From positions 13,741,928 to 13,805,927 of the forward strand of contig JBCFYV010000001.1 of assembly GCA_039000515.1 (NCBI GenBank): a stretch of DNA of 64,000 bases, given 5' to 3'. This DNA comes from Timema cristinae. Its lineage: Eukaryota; Arthropoda; Insecta; Phasmatodea; Timematidae. A program made the position numbers and the translations under genes. This document shows positions 24,035-35,710 of the stretch, piece by piece. A model generated the notes under the pieces. The model was not told the origin of the DNA and made no database searches. It saw nothing but the letters and a program-made list of their open reading frames with translations. Each line of letters begins with the position of its first letter. The first letter of the stretch is position 1.

Positions 24035-25894
24035 TAAAGGAGCTTGACTATACAAAAACGAGAGAGTTACAATGCTGTTTCCCAGGAGTAGCCATTCATT
24101 TCTTATAGTGATGATATACAGAGGAGTTTTAAACCAGCCCTTTTTTTTATATAGCCCAATGCACCACGATCGTATTTAAAAATTACATTTAATTAACTAT
24201 TGTTAAAGTAGCACCACTGGCCAGAATTATCGATAAGGTTTCCTCTTTGGAAGTCATGTTTGACCAATACCCTTACAACAAATACGCCACTGAGCTGTGA
24301 ATCACTGCGAAATATCCGTGAAACTGGTAGGATCTCTAGAAGGTTCAACAAATGTTCTTTGAGCATTCGTTCCATTTCCCAACCGACGAGCATTCCATTA
24401 CAGGTTACATGACATGTTACAGTACAGGCCTTATTTGGCATATATATATACGAACCTCAACAATAACAAATTATCTATCCCGTATTAAATTATACTATAC
24501 TATAAATAAAATTTAAATAATAAATTACATATTTAATTATCTATCTATCTATTATTATTTGAAGCTAGCCCGCAGGTTTTTTTCATTATCCTTGGTATGT
24601 CGCCATTTTGTTATTAAGTGTTCATTCATTGACTTTGATCTTGCAATTGGAATCCATCTTTTTTGATTTATCTGGAAATACAGTTTTTATTTATCAAATA
24701 AGGTTAGTAAAATGCTATCTGACATTTACAATTAACATACAATAAATATAATTTAATTTTCTATGATATTTGATATCAAACATTTATGATCTCGTATGAT
24801 TTGTTGCACACGTTACTGAATATCTTTGCTTCTAAATTCTAGAGGTAAGGATCTAGTTAATGAATTAAACTCTCTTAACAATAAATTTCATAATCTCTCT
24901 ACCATATGTAAACTTATCATGTATCTTCATGGGTACACAAGTAGTACCGTTTTGACAATATTCTATTTAGCCTATAAGAGTGCGTTTTAATACTCATTAC
25001 TCTACTTCTAATAACGTTTGTGCCAACGCTTCAACAAATAGGTAGCCTACTTATTTACGAAAGCTAATATTCGGTTAAAAACGCATGCGGTTGGGATTAT
25101 TTAATATTTTAAAATATCGTATCGGCTTGGTTATAAATATTTTTTAACCATATATACAGACAACACAAACAAATACCTAATGCTAACCAAATTAATACTG
25201 TAAAATAATTCTAAGTTTATATAGTTTAATTTTTTTTTTAAGAAAAAAATCACCTTATTCACAGAAGAATTTTAATATGTAGAGGATTGGTTTGTCAGGA
25301 CAAACACGAGAGAAGGTAAATGTGGTTGGATTGAGGTTCTAAGAATTGTAGGGCCTATGTGGTAAGGATGGATACCGAAAGAAAAACATCATCGATGTCT
25401 TATAACAAAAACCATCGATATTTTAAAATCACAAATATTTTTTAATAAATAAAACTGGTGTTTAAGTAAGATGTGCTAAGAAAATGTGCAAATGTTTTTG
25501 AGTGAATCAGGTGAATTTTCTTAGCTTCTTTTTAACTGTATCGAATTAAGTTATGCTAGGATATTCATTTTTCTCTTGAAAATTTGCGTTGGTTGTGTGT
25601 ACAGATGGTCAAAAATATTAAATTTCTCATATTATAACTAAAAAAACTCTGGAAATTCCGCCTTCAGTGCATTGTTCTCATTTATTCAAATGAAGACAAA
25701 ATACTGTGCATAGATTGCAACTAAGAAGGGGGTGACAGCTCATTTACAACATTGTTATGGGTGGGTAGATTAATTTTTTTTTCTATGTGAGGTATTTCTG
25801 AACAGACTGCTTATATCAGGACATGAGAATTTCTATGAGCAAGAGCGAAAGAACCTATCAATTTTGCTGGGAAAGGTAGGTATTTTTACATACC
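24035..25894. other. Intergenic AT-rich DNA, no gene seen
   Basis: A short (ATCT)n run near 24538. No coding sequence or RNA gene supported. Confidence 0.4.
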
Positions 25895-26045
25895 TTCCAG
25901 ATTATTTTACATGGCACTTCCCTCCATAGGAAGTTGTGCTATGAATTTTTATTACTCAAGAAAAATTCATTGACCCTAGCTGGGTTTGAACTCGCAAAAA
26001 TCGAGTCATGAGGCCAGTGCTTTAATCTTAAGACCACTAAGATTG
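25895..26045 (-). repeat. tRNA-like repeat (possible fourth SINE family)
   Basis: The - strand reads AGTGGTCTTAAGATTAAAGC, then GGCCTCATGACTCG and GCGAGTTCAAACCCAGC (box B), followed by a body distinct from families A-C. Only one copy is clear in the window. Confidence 0.4.
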
Positions 26046-26150
26046 ACAAATTGATAACTATTTCTTAAAGCTGAAATATTTTCAAACATTTTCAAACGTC
26101 ACCTACATGCTTAGACTTAATGTCAAGGTACCTAATTGTTTTGTCCTCAG

Positions 26151-26534
26151 CCTAATATTGTCCGAAGATGGGCTCTAAAGTCCGCCAAAGGAAGCCCAAG
26201 AGGAAACACAACTCCCCTGAGCCTGACAGTGAAGACTCCAGTTCAGACCAAGAACAGTCCGAGACCACCTTGTCGTCACTGTCACTTTCTGAGGAAGAGC
26301 CGGAGGAGGAGATGCCGAGAAAGAGACACAGGTCCGGACCGGTACGAGACGAGCCTGATCCTCGCCCACACCGTCGGCACCACAAACATCGACACACCAA
26401 GGACCACGCAAGTGTAGCCGCAGGAAAGAAGAAGTGAGGGTGAAACAGGAATCCCTAGACTCCGGGTACGAGTGGGTGGCGCCAGAAGGTAGAGGACGAG
26501 ACAGGGAAGTCCCTGTTGCCGACACAAGACCAGG
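26151..26534 (+). CDS. Snip1: Snip1 first coding exon, frame break near 26423
   Basis: The ATG at 26168 opens an acidic/basic segment (MGSKVRQRKPKRKH, later RKRHRSGPVRDEPDP). The frame stops at 26435, where a weak donor AA|GTGAGG allows a phase 2 exit at 26433. In the -1 frame the exon continues as KEEVRVKQESLDSGYEW to a strong donor at 26535, also phase 2, and VKQE is the conserved motif. I favour the longer exon with one base missing from the GG at 26423-26424. Confidence 0.7.
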
Positions 26535-29500
26535 GTGAGCGCACAAACATATATCTATTACAGCTCAGAGCTGTCAATCTTGGCGGCTCGAGCTTAGGTG
26601 TTTTGTTGTAAGTACCAATATGGCTTAACAAAGCTTCGGTGATTTGGAAACAAAAAGTCTCCGCATCCTCTTGTGTGTTTTTCTATTCAAATTATTCGAA
26701 TTTGTAAGTTTTTACTGTCTTAAATCTAGGCCTGTGTCAATCAGAAAGGGTGTTTGATAAGGAGGGTACACTTTTATTCACTTACGGTACTAAATTTGAA
26801 GCTTTATACAATTCTTGCCTTTAACTTAGCTAGTTTCTTAATGTTCAGCAATGAGTTTAGTTAGCTTCTAATTCTTCAGCTTTGATCGAACTTGGTCTTT
26901 TAAATTGAGCACTGGATGGTCTTTTAGGTAATTACTGAGCCTAGTCTTTTGTTCAAAATTTGTACTGATATATCGTGCTGTGGATTCACACGTTCACCGA
27001 AAAACTAACGCAGAACAGAAACGTCACGTGGCACGCTCTAAATCAATCACAAGTTTTCCACTTAATCAGCGCGAGCTGCTCCGCTGAAGTTCAACTATTT
27101 TCTACTTTGTCCGCTCTGCTCGAGATGTTAAGCACATAAGAACCAACCATCCCAGATTAGTGTGCATGTGCATTTGTCAACACATGCGCTCTACAGCCAG
27201 AAGCTATTAGACAGTTTTGTTGTCCGTTGTGAGGAGATTTGAAATAATTCATTAATGGAAAACGTGTGTGTCGATGTATTGGATTGTGTTACGACACAGC
27301 ATTATAATTTGTAAACAACCATCGAGACAATGATCTAAAATATATGTTTATATGCTAGGGAATATAATATTAGCTGTTTTAAAGTGTTGCAATGCATCAT
27401 GGGTCAACTTAAAGTTTGTGGATTACTGCGCAGATTCTGCTTTCTATTTTTTGGCAAGCGTGTGAATCAAGCTTTAGTCCAATAAACATGAGTGAATTGT
27501 CAATGTAAGCATTGTGGCAAGCATGTTGACGTGTCGTCATCTTGTTGTGTCCAGCCGGCACTACCATGCTTCTAACGGGGAACAGCGCAGGTTCAAGGAG
27601 GATCATCCTGAAGAACCTGTGCAACGGGAGGATCGCCTGTATGAGCGCAAGCACCATGATGAGCGTCAGGACAAACTCCGGCAACGTGAAGAGCGTCCGG
27701 AGAGACGCAGACAAGAGGAACATTTGGATGAGCGCAGGCAAGAAGAACGACCAAACAAGCCAAGGCGTCTGAGGGTCGTTCAGCGGAGTATAAGCAGGAA
27801 GGAAAGCTGGATGAGCGAAAGCAGGAGGAACTACGCAGGGTACGAGAGGAACACTCCAATGAATGCCAGCAACGTAGTAGGGACCACTCAAATGAGCGAC
27901 AACGCCCAGAGACCACTCAAACGAGCGCCAGCAACGTCCCAGGGACAGACAGGGGTGAGTCAATAATGAAATATTTATTTAAGATGTTAGATCGCCACTC
28001 AAATCATATTCATGCCTTTGTAAAGAGGTAACCTTTGAGAGCCGTTTGTAATAAGGATCTGTTGCAACAAACAACTATTTACCACTTAACCTTGACAAGC
28101 TCATTTAAAAATAGATGGACCTTGACACTAATAAATACTAGCAAACCTCTGCACATATTGTGCAATACTTAGGTAAAAATAAGCGAGAGGAAAAAAGTAA
28201 GTAAAAATAGAAGAAAAAATAGTAAAGGGGGCTGAAAGGAGTGGGGGAATTTTTGTTATTTGGCTAAGGTCTCAAGGAGTACCCCCTGAATGGGCCTCAT
28301 AACACCAGCGGTTCTGAAGATCTGGCAGTGATTGATGCATGGAGAGGAGGTAACCTTTTCGGCTTCCTGTAAATAGTGTTAAAATATTAATAGTGGTTGC
28401 ACATCTACACCTCAATAAATTTCTATTAAAGTCCTCATTTATCAATTTAGAGCCGTAAAATAGGTCAGTATTGGGTCTGACACGAAACATACACTTTCAT
28501 GTTAAAGAGATAGACTAGAGATGTCTAATTTCCAAGTATTCTCAGCTCCAATTATTTTAATATTTACATTCCCCATATTGTCCCACCCCCCGATTTTAAA
28601 TTTAGTAGTTGTTGAATAAATATAATGTTGGAGCCAAAGGGTACAGGAACAAGGCCACAAGGTAGGCTAAGGACCAGAGAGTGGGCTAAAAGGAGGCAGA
28701 AAGATAGCGCTGAGTTGTTAAGTTTAGTGACGTGAATCCTGATCGCACACTAGTTTCTTTACATTAAGTGAATATCAAGTTGATTGTGATCCTGGCATAA
28801 AGAAGTTCTTTTTAATATTTGTTCTAGAAAATTTTGCAAAATTATTACCAAAATTGTGAATTATATTTTACTAAGCTTAACATTTAATCCCTCCCTCGCA
28901 AAAATGAAATATTTACATTTCCTCTTATTTACAATAATAACTATATGGATGTTAAAACACATATGCTTAACTATTTTAGATCAGACTTTTTTTTTTTTTT
29001 TTTTTTCTAATTTGAATCTCATTTCACTTACAAATCTTGAATTTAATTCTAGAATTTATGGCAAACATAAGTGTACTGAACATTTCTACATTGATATAAT
29101 CTTTTTCTTCGATTCTGATTTTGTTTGCACAAATATTGTAGTTGCCAGAGAGAGTAGAAATAGTGATCAAGTGGTATTTTTACACTAAAGTATGAATCTG
29201 TTAAGGGGTTAAATTGCTCCGGTGGCTACATAGTCTAAGGCATCACTCTCACAATAGCCTGGACTGCTGACGAAGGAGAGATTACGGTACACAAGAATGA
29301 TGTTTAAGTAAAGTCCAGAGTTGGGAAGAAGGTGACGAAGGTTGATTGAGGCGCGTGCGGGGCCTTATTTCCTATAAATGATCCAATAGTCCTGAGTCAC
29401 TTGGAAGGTAGGTCCCAACCAGCCTTTTGATTTACTCGGGCGTAACGCCACAAGATTGTGTGATGCGCATGAACTATTAAAACATCACATATTCTGCATT

Positions 29501-31566
29501 TGTTTTTCTCTGCCGTCTTTCCATCTCTGCTTTACTCGAGAAATGTTCTTGCATACGACCCCTAGTCCTATTCATATGTACTGATTTTTTTCCTACCCCC
29601 ATGCAAATATGGGCACACTTCCTCTAAGTTCAACCTTTCATCTCTAAAGCATTAGTATAATGAGTAAATAAGTGTAAAACCTGAAGAGGCAGTAAGACGT
29701 AAGGAAACAATGTTGGCTTTGCACCTTTTAGTTAGGTTATGTTGGGATAAGCAGCTTAATACCTCTATAAAGTAACTTAAGATTAAACATTTGAAGAGTT
29801 TTTTTTGTTATTGTTGTAAAGTTAGAATCCCCCCCCCCTTTCCGCTCCTCAAACCTTGAATATCCTTGGAAAATTTGAAAAGCTCGTCCTTTATCAACAT
29901 TTCTATAATTGCTTTCATAAATATGATCCAAATCTTAGGTTGAAGTGGTTAAGTTGAAGGAAATATACAGATATTTTTCTGGAGAGAGAACTGAAAAGCA
30001 CAGTTTGAGGAGCAAACCCTCTCGCCCAGGCCGTGTCCTAACTGTGCTAGACATGTTAAAGACTGTAATGTTTCCCTTGTGGTTGCTGGCACAATGTTAA
30101 ACTGTGGTACTCGCGCTATTATCTCTAGGGGTGTATGAGTGTATGAAAATTCGAGTTCAAATTGAGTTTTAGTGGCTGCTCAGACTTGACTCAAGTTTTT
30201 TACAATACTCGAAACATTTGATTAGGTACTTGAAATTTTCAATTTTTTCTTAGAAATTCCTAGTTTGATTAATTTTATTCAATTTTAAGATATAATTTTT
30301 TTAGCAAATAGAGTACCTCAATATTTCTTTTTGTCTAATTAAAAAAAGTACAGATATATTAAATGTATTTAAAAATTCAAATTTGTATGTTTATAATTTA
30401 TTTTAGAAATAAAAATTCCCCCTAAAAAGTCTGTGTTTATACTTCTGGTTTATAGATAGATATATTACAGAAATTTAACTTGAAATTTTTAATGTACAAA
30501 TATTGCTTTATATTACTTTAAACTTAAAAAAAAAACTTTTCTCATTCAAACTCTAATTGAAGTTAAAAATGTCTTGTCCCATACACCCCCCAAATTATAT
30601 CCCTGACAGTTATAATCCATCCCTATAACTCAAAATGGTGGTTGGAGTGAAGATGGTTGAACCTTATCCGCTGATGTGTTATAGCACAACTGGTGTACCA
30701 CATGATTTTCATCACGGCTCAGAGTGAGACTGAAGTACTATTTTTATATCGAAGGTGAACATGTACCATCTTATTGCTCTCTAAGGAGCACCTGGTTAAC
30801 TTTATAACTGCACTACCTGCAAGGAGGGCATGACCCCTAGAAGCTAGGAGCCAGGTATCTTAAGGTGGTGCATCTTCACCATCGGTATAATTGTTCTAGC
30901 TATCAGCGAGACCAAGAGAAAGGTCGCCGCCGTGACGGCGAGGCCTCAAAGAATAACCGACCTATCAAGATCGAGCCGAGCGATGATGACTTTGAGTGGG
31001 GCAAGAAGCGCTCGGACGGACCGAAAGATGAGTCCAAGCCTTCATCACAGGACAAGCAGAAGCCTGACTTTGGTCTGTCGGGTAAACTCGCCGAGGACAC
31101 CAACACTTTCAACGGGGTGGTAGTGAAATACAGCGAGCCCCCAGAGGCAAGGAAACCAAAAAAGCGATGGAGATTGTACCCCTTCAAGGGGGAGAAGTGT
31201 TTACAGCTGCTGCACATCCACCGGCAAAGCGCGTTCCTGTTTGGTAAAGACCGGCGAGTGGCAGACATCCCCATCGACCATCCCTCCTGCTCTAAACAGC
31301 ACGCCGCACTCCAATACCGACTTTTGCCATTTGCCCGTGATGACGGTTCCACAGGCCGGCGCGTCCGACCCTACATCATCGACCTGGAGTCCTCCAATGG
31401 AACGTTTATCAACAACGTCAAAATCGAACCACGGAAATACGTGGAGCTAATCGAGCGAGATGTGGTAAAGTTTGGGTACAGTTCGCGCGAGTACGTGTTA
31501 CTTCACGAGCAGAGCAAGGACGAAGGTTTGGACGAGGACGTTCAGGATGGGCCAAACCCCGAGTAG
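26168..31566 (+). CDS. Snip1: SNIP1 orthologue, FHA-domain nuclear protein
   Basis: SNIP1 is a nuclear FHA protein tied to the spliceosome, small-RNA biogenesis and SMAD/NF-kB regulation in other animals. Three coding exons: 26168 to 26433 or 26534, 27555-27954, and about 30907-31566. The first is preceded by an acceptor (TTTTGTCCTCAG, exon from 26151), so a 5' non-coding exon exists upstream. The N-terminal half is Arg/Glu/Asp-rich low complexity; a VKQE sumoylation-type motif is followed by degenerate LDER repeats. The last exon carries the family block DTNTF.GVVVKYSEPPEARK, then PKKRWRLYPFK, and a complete FHA domain. Single-base frame breaks occur near 26423 and 27763 (see findings). Corrected length is roughly 475 residues, somewhat above the vertebrate protein. 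Identity is very secure from the FHA exon; the exact N-terminal model is not. Confidence 0.9.
27555..27954 (+). CDS. Snip1: Snip1 second coding exon, frame break near 27763
   Basis: Acceptor TTGTTGTGTCCAG, donor GTGAGT. The first frame gives a charged run ending HLDERRQEERPNKP. The -1 frame then gives KLDERKQEELRRVREEHSNE, plainly the continuation of the same degenerate repeat. The break lies in the overlap at 27732-27770, most simply at CCAAGG. Exit phase is 0 in the uncorrected frame and 1 after correction. Confidence 0.7.
28000..29212. other. Snip1 intron 2, left part
   Basis: AT-rich sequence. Around 28640-28700, GGGTACAGGAACAAGGCCAC and GACCAGAGAGTGGGCTAAAA resemble the 3' coding end of a LINE (RxGRPRxRW-type), a weak match. 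A 19-base T run lies near 28988. Confidence 0.35.
29213..29700 (+). repeat. SINE family A copy split by an unidentified insertion
   Basis: The head starts at CTCCGGTGGCTACATAGTCT and continues through CAATAGCCTGGACTGC. Family A body motifs resume near 29598 (CCATGCAAATATGGGCACAC, CTTCCTCTAAGTTCAACC) and the tail CAGTAAGACGT ends near 29700. The intervening 290 bp or so is foreign to the family and not identified. Confidence 0.55.
29701..30906. other. Snip1 intron 2, right part
   Basis: AT-rich, with homopolymer runs and no supported feature. The intron ends with two in-line acceptors, TTGTTCTAG (30899) and TATCAG (30906). Confidence 0.5.
30907..31566 (+). CDS. Snip1: Snip1 last exon, FHA domain
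   Basis: This exon holds the phosphothreonine-binding FHA domain. Visible are the beta-strand start LLHIHRQSAFLFGKDRRVAD, the binding loop DHPSCSKQHAALQYRL (S and H of the SxxH motif), the SSNGTFINN turn, and VVKFGYSSREYVLLHE at the end. A Glu/Asp tail leads to the TAG at 31564. The open frame runs in from 30865; the exon could begin at 30900, 30907 or 30911 depending on the corrected phase of exon 2. No frame break occurs here. Confidence 0.92.
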   Translation, partial: RDQEKGRRRDGEASKNNRPIKIEPSDDDFEWGKKRSDGPKDESKPSSQDKQKPDFGLSGKLAEDTNTFNGVVVKYSEPPEARKPKKRWRLYPFKGEKCLQLLHIHRQSAFLFGKDRRVADIPIDHPSCSKQHAALQYRLLPFARDDGSTGRRVRPYIIDLESSNGTFINNVKIEPRKYVELIERDVVKFGYSSREYVLLHEQSKDEGLDEDVQDGPNPE

Positions 31567-32760
31567 AAGCGCTCACTACAACCATCTATTTCTAAACCAT
31601 ATAAACTGTGCTTGGATTTACCAAGTAAATTAATTTTACCATCATAACTACAATAGGATTAATTGATGACTTATTTGGTGTTACATGCAATTATTTTGCA
31701 TGGGTAATAACTAACTATCAAGGAAGTGTTGCTATTGTTGCACATGTTCATTGTGAAAACAATTAATATTGTGAATGAACAGCCAGAACTATTGAAATAA
31801 CTATCCAGGTTAATCAGGACAATCGTTAGTCATCTTTTTGTCTCTAGCACTAGAAAGTATACACAATGTCTGTTTTAGTCAACAAAATTTAATTTTGTAT
31901 TTTGGAACAGCATAAAACTTATTTGCTTCTAATGTCATTAGAAATTAATGAAGATAATTTCTTGAAATTCTAAAAATATGGTAATAAAATAAAATTTGCA
32001 ATCATCCTAACTATCATAATTCCAGATCTTGGGACATGGCATAGTTTTAGGATCCTTTTCGACAGATTGATATGTCTTCTATATTCCATTCCTGCCGTCT
32101 GGAAGTTTTGTAAAATAGTTGGCACAACTCACCATGTATCAGGTTTATAAGTTTGGCACTCTTGGTACTATAACACACTAGAGACTTTCCCTATGAATAA
32201 ATATTTGAAAACGTGTGATAAAGTTTGAAAAAAAATTAATCAATTTTGTATAATACTTTTTTTTAATGTGCGGGGGGTAATTTTTTGTTGCATTTGTATA
32301 TTAATATTTATTTCTTAATGTTATAGGCCCTTATATATTATAATTATGTCATAAGATGAACCAGAATATTCTTATAAAGCCGCTGTACACTATCAAAGTG
32401 TACTCTTGCGGTTAAGTGGTTATGGATAGAAAACAAGTGTACGACTGAAAACATCGCTCACTTGTTTGTAGTATCAAGTAATTTGCCTCTAGTTTTTGGA
32501 GTTGTTTGATAAATTTTGTTATTGTTTTGTGTCAGTTCTTTGTTTTATTCACACCTTAAAACAAAATTATTAGTTGTATTTGGGAAAAAACAACTCATTA
32601 TTAAATTAACAAGTAAGATAAAATAGTAAATACATTTACTTTGTTTCAAAGTGTCTCATCATTTCTGCTCCTTCCCCTCTTGTGTGAGGGAGTTGTCATT
32701 CATCCCCAAGGGGGAACTCTGTTGCTCTTTTTGTTGAGAAAATTGGGTTTAATAAAGACA
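31567..32760 (+). other. Snip1 3' UTR and downstream flank
   Basis: No coding sequence. AATAAA-type signals occur near 31985 and at 32751; I cannot tell which is used. Confidence 0.45.
32751..32756 (+). terminator. Candidate Snip1 polyadenylation signal
   Basis: A canonical AATAAA about 1.2 kb past the stop codon, in T-rich surroundings. An alternative lies in AATAAAATAAAATTTG near 31984. Confidence 0.4.
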
Positions 32761-33064
32761 ATTTTTATAAGCAAGTCAATTATGTTAATACATTGAATTT
32801 ATTTGTGGAATGTTCTTTTTGATAATTGTATCCCTATCATTTATGAAACTAGACCTATTGTGCCTTCCTTGTGTCCATGGAATGTCTAAAAGTGTGTGTG
32901 TGAGAGAGAGAGAGTGAGAGATGTCTTCAGTACCACTTGAAGAGTTGACGTTTTCAGCTTGGACAGTAACATCTTCTGCTCTCAGCCACTGCCATCAAAT
33001 GTTTTATTTACCTGACAACCAGAATGTCTGAAAGACTGGTTGCATGTTGTTTAAAAAAGTTGCC

Positions 33065-33300
33065 TGCTTCGATGTTCTCATGGTATTAGGCGTCACTCTC
33101 GCAATGGACTCGACTTCCGATAACAGGGAGATCGGGGTTCGAACCCAAGTCATGTGTATTGAAAGTTGTTTATCCCAAAATGATTTTCCACTCTCCATCC
33201 ATGCAAATGCAGTTTACGTTTTCACTTAAATCCAACCTTACTCATCAGTGTAATTAGTACATGAATGAATGTACAAGCAGTAGGACGCGGTGCTAAAAAA
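33065..33300 (+). repeat. SINE family A copy with tail
   Basis: Head with GGCGTCACTCTCGCAATGGA and GATCGGGGTTCGAACCC, body with TTTTCCACTCTCCATCCATG, tail AGTAGGACGCGGTGCTAA. Confidence 0.8.
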
Positions 33301-33360
33301 AATATTTCTAAATCTTTTCTCATATTTGAATTGCAAATAAGAGAAATGATTATTAATACT

Positions 33361-33590
33361 GCCTGCTTCAGTGGCCAAATGCTCTATAAGTTGTCACTTG
33401 TTTTACTGGCCTACTTATGATGGGGAGATAATGGTTTGAATCCTGCTTGAGTCTACTAAAGGTTTTTTTTTTTCCTAAATGGTTTCCCACACTCCTTCCA
33501 GCAAATGTGGGTAGATTGCCTCTAAAATGCTTCCTTCCTTATCCCTACCCCATTAGAGTAATTATCAATAATAAAACTATATAACTTGAA
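33361..33590 (+). repeat. SINE family A copy, diverged
   Basis: A second family A copy 60 bp downstream of the first in the same orientation: head CTGCTTCAGTGGCCAAATGC, box B GGTTTGAATCCTGC, body CCCTACCCCATTAGAGTAAT. The tail is eroded. Confidence 0.65.
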
Positions 33591-34869
33591 TGGTGTTTAA
33601 TAAAATATTATTAATCTTTAAGGAAATATCTGACGCAGTAATTCTTAACGTTGATTGCTTTCTGAGATAATTGGTCTTTACTGGAGACCATTGTTATGTT
33701 GGTACTGGTACACTAATGGGATGACTAGTAGGAAGGGAGGGAGTAGTGAAGAGCATTACAATACTACCGTCTCAGATTTGTGGTAAACAAAATAGTTCAA
33801 ATTTGTTAAAAAAAAAATATATTTCATTTATTAGTTTAGTTTATCTCTAAAAATTAATCTATAATACACAGAATTTAATTCACTTGGGTTTTCTTCTTGA
33901 CATAACAGGGTTAAAAATATTTCTAACATCTGGTATTTTTTTAACTTGTACGCTGAGCCACTTAAATTTTTTGAAATGGTTAAAAAAATATATATGTAGT
34001 TGGGTCAAATTCCCAAATTTTCACTTAATCCTTGAATTCAAATTTGAATTTGAATCTTGAAAAAAAAATGAACAAAAGAAATATAATGGAATGATTTATA
34101 ATTACAAATAGTAACTATATGATAACATTCTTTCTTATAATACATTCATTATAACATTCATACATTCAATTTTGTGTTAAATTAATGGTCTGGGGTCTGG
34201 TTGTTAGGTTCTTCCTATAATTATAATTGGTTCTGATCAACCAATATGCTGTATTAAAGCTCTCAAACAAATTTCAATTGAAAAATCAAAAGAAAGAATA
34301 AATCCTTAGGGATTTGGCTCTTGAATCCAATATTTTCTCAAACCTCGAATATCCTCAAGGGTTTGGACGGCCCCAAGCCCCTAACCCTAATATATAGTTA
34401 GATTGATTGATATGGTTTCTAATATTTCATTTACACAAGTACATACATATATTTAAAAATTAATTTTGATATTGTGAGCCAATTTTACATAGTAAAATGA
34501 TTAAAATGAAAGGCAAAATATCAGGACTCAAAAGGATAAACGCTACCTCGAAGATGAAAGTTTTTTTAATATCTAGACTTTTTATTTACACTTAAATTAT
34601 TAATAATATAAATATGTTGACAATTTCATGTACATTCGAAATATAAATTTGAGAAGAATGTCACACTTGTGACAATCATCAGAATAAATTTTTGATATTC
34701 TTAAAATTCTTAGGCTGAAAAAAAGTTGGTCCACAGTCGTACATTTGTAAATGCTAGTTGTAAACCATATTATAAATTTTAATTTTATGCCAAATTTAAA
34801 TATTAACATATGATACATTTTTTTTAATATTCAACTTTATGTATAAAAATAGTCTGTTCGACTTGTATG
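33591..34869. other. Intergenic DNA, no gene seen
   Basis: AT-rich. The segment near 34170-34260 (GGTCTGGGGTCTGGTTGTTA) also occurs, diverged, near 20820-20900, so it is a dispersed repeat of unknown class. Confidence 0.4.
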
Positions 34870-35710
34870 GCGAGTGGCTGGTGAGGGAAGCACTAGAGGG
34901 ATGCGGCAATTTCAGAATAGGAGGATGCATTATCAACACAATAAAATTGCAGATGATCTAGTATTGCTGGCCACAAATAAAGAGTTGCAGGAAATGATGG
35001 ATCGACTATTGGAGATAGGCAGAAATATGGCATGGAAATCAACATTGAGAAGTCAAAAGTGATGGCGAGTTCAAAAAATGAAGTCGCTGAAAATTGAAAC
35101 TGGAAACCAGGAGTTGGCTAACATAGAGCAGTTCAAGTACCTGGGACAAAGGATGCCTACTGCACTAAAGAAATCCAGTTGAGGATCAGCAGAGCCAAGG
35201 AAGCTTTCAACAAGAACAGGTTACTGCTGACCAAGTTGAGTTTAGAACTGAGGAAGAAATTGATGAAATGCTACATTTGGAGTATCGCACTGTGTAAGGA
35301 GCAGAAACTTGGACTATTAGGAAGATTGAACAGAAATACTCGGAGAGCTTATAAATGTGGGCTGGAGAAGATTTGAGAATATCAGGTGGACAGACAGGAT
35401 GACAAATGAAGTCCTAAAAAGAGTGGGTGGGAAGAGAACCATCTTGGATGTGATTCTTCGGCGCAAAACAAACTAGATCGGACATATCCATAGAAGGAAT
35501 GTCTTCTGCACACGTCATAGAAGGAAAGGTTGAGGGAAAGAGGAGCTTAGGAAGGAGGAGGATTCAAATACTAGATGAGTTGAAGGAAAGAAGAAATTCT
35601 TGGAGCTGAAGCAGGCAGAGGACAGGGTGCATTGGCGGTCCAAGTTCACTGACAAAAGGAATGGACCTGTCGTAAGACAGAAAACCTAATTATAATAATA
35701 ATGTATCAAA
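34870..35710 (+). mobile_element. LINE 3' portion: RT domain end to 3' tail
   Basis: Broken + frames give IADDLVLLATNKELQEMMDR (the YADD box, with Y lost), then ISRAKEAFNKNRLLLTKLSL and ELRKKLMKCYIWSIALC, then downstream WTDRMTNEVL-like and GHIHRR-like blocks. That order is the RT to C-terminal end of an insect LINE. It ends near 35665-35705 with CGTAAGACAG followed by CTAATTATAATAATAAT. This end resembles the tail shared by SINE families A and B. Confidence 0.75.

Noticed and set aside
26175..26546. 123-codon open frame antisense to Snip1 exon 1
   Set aside because: A shadow of the charged coding exon on the other strand; no splice or family support.
27409..27963. 184-codon open frame antisense to Snip1 exon 2
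   Set aside because: Runs across the exon-intron boundary on the opposite strand and has no recognisable domain; a shadow of the repeat-rich exon.
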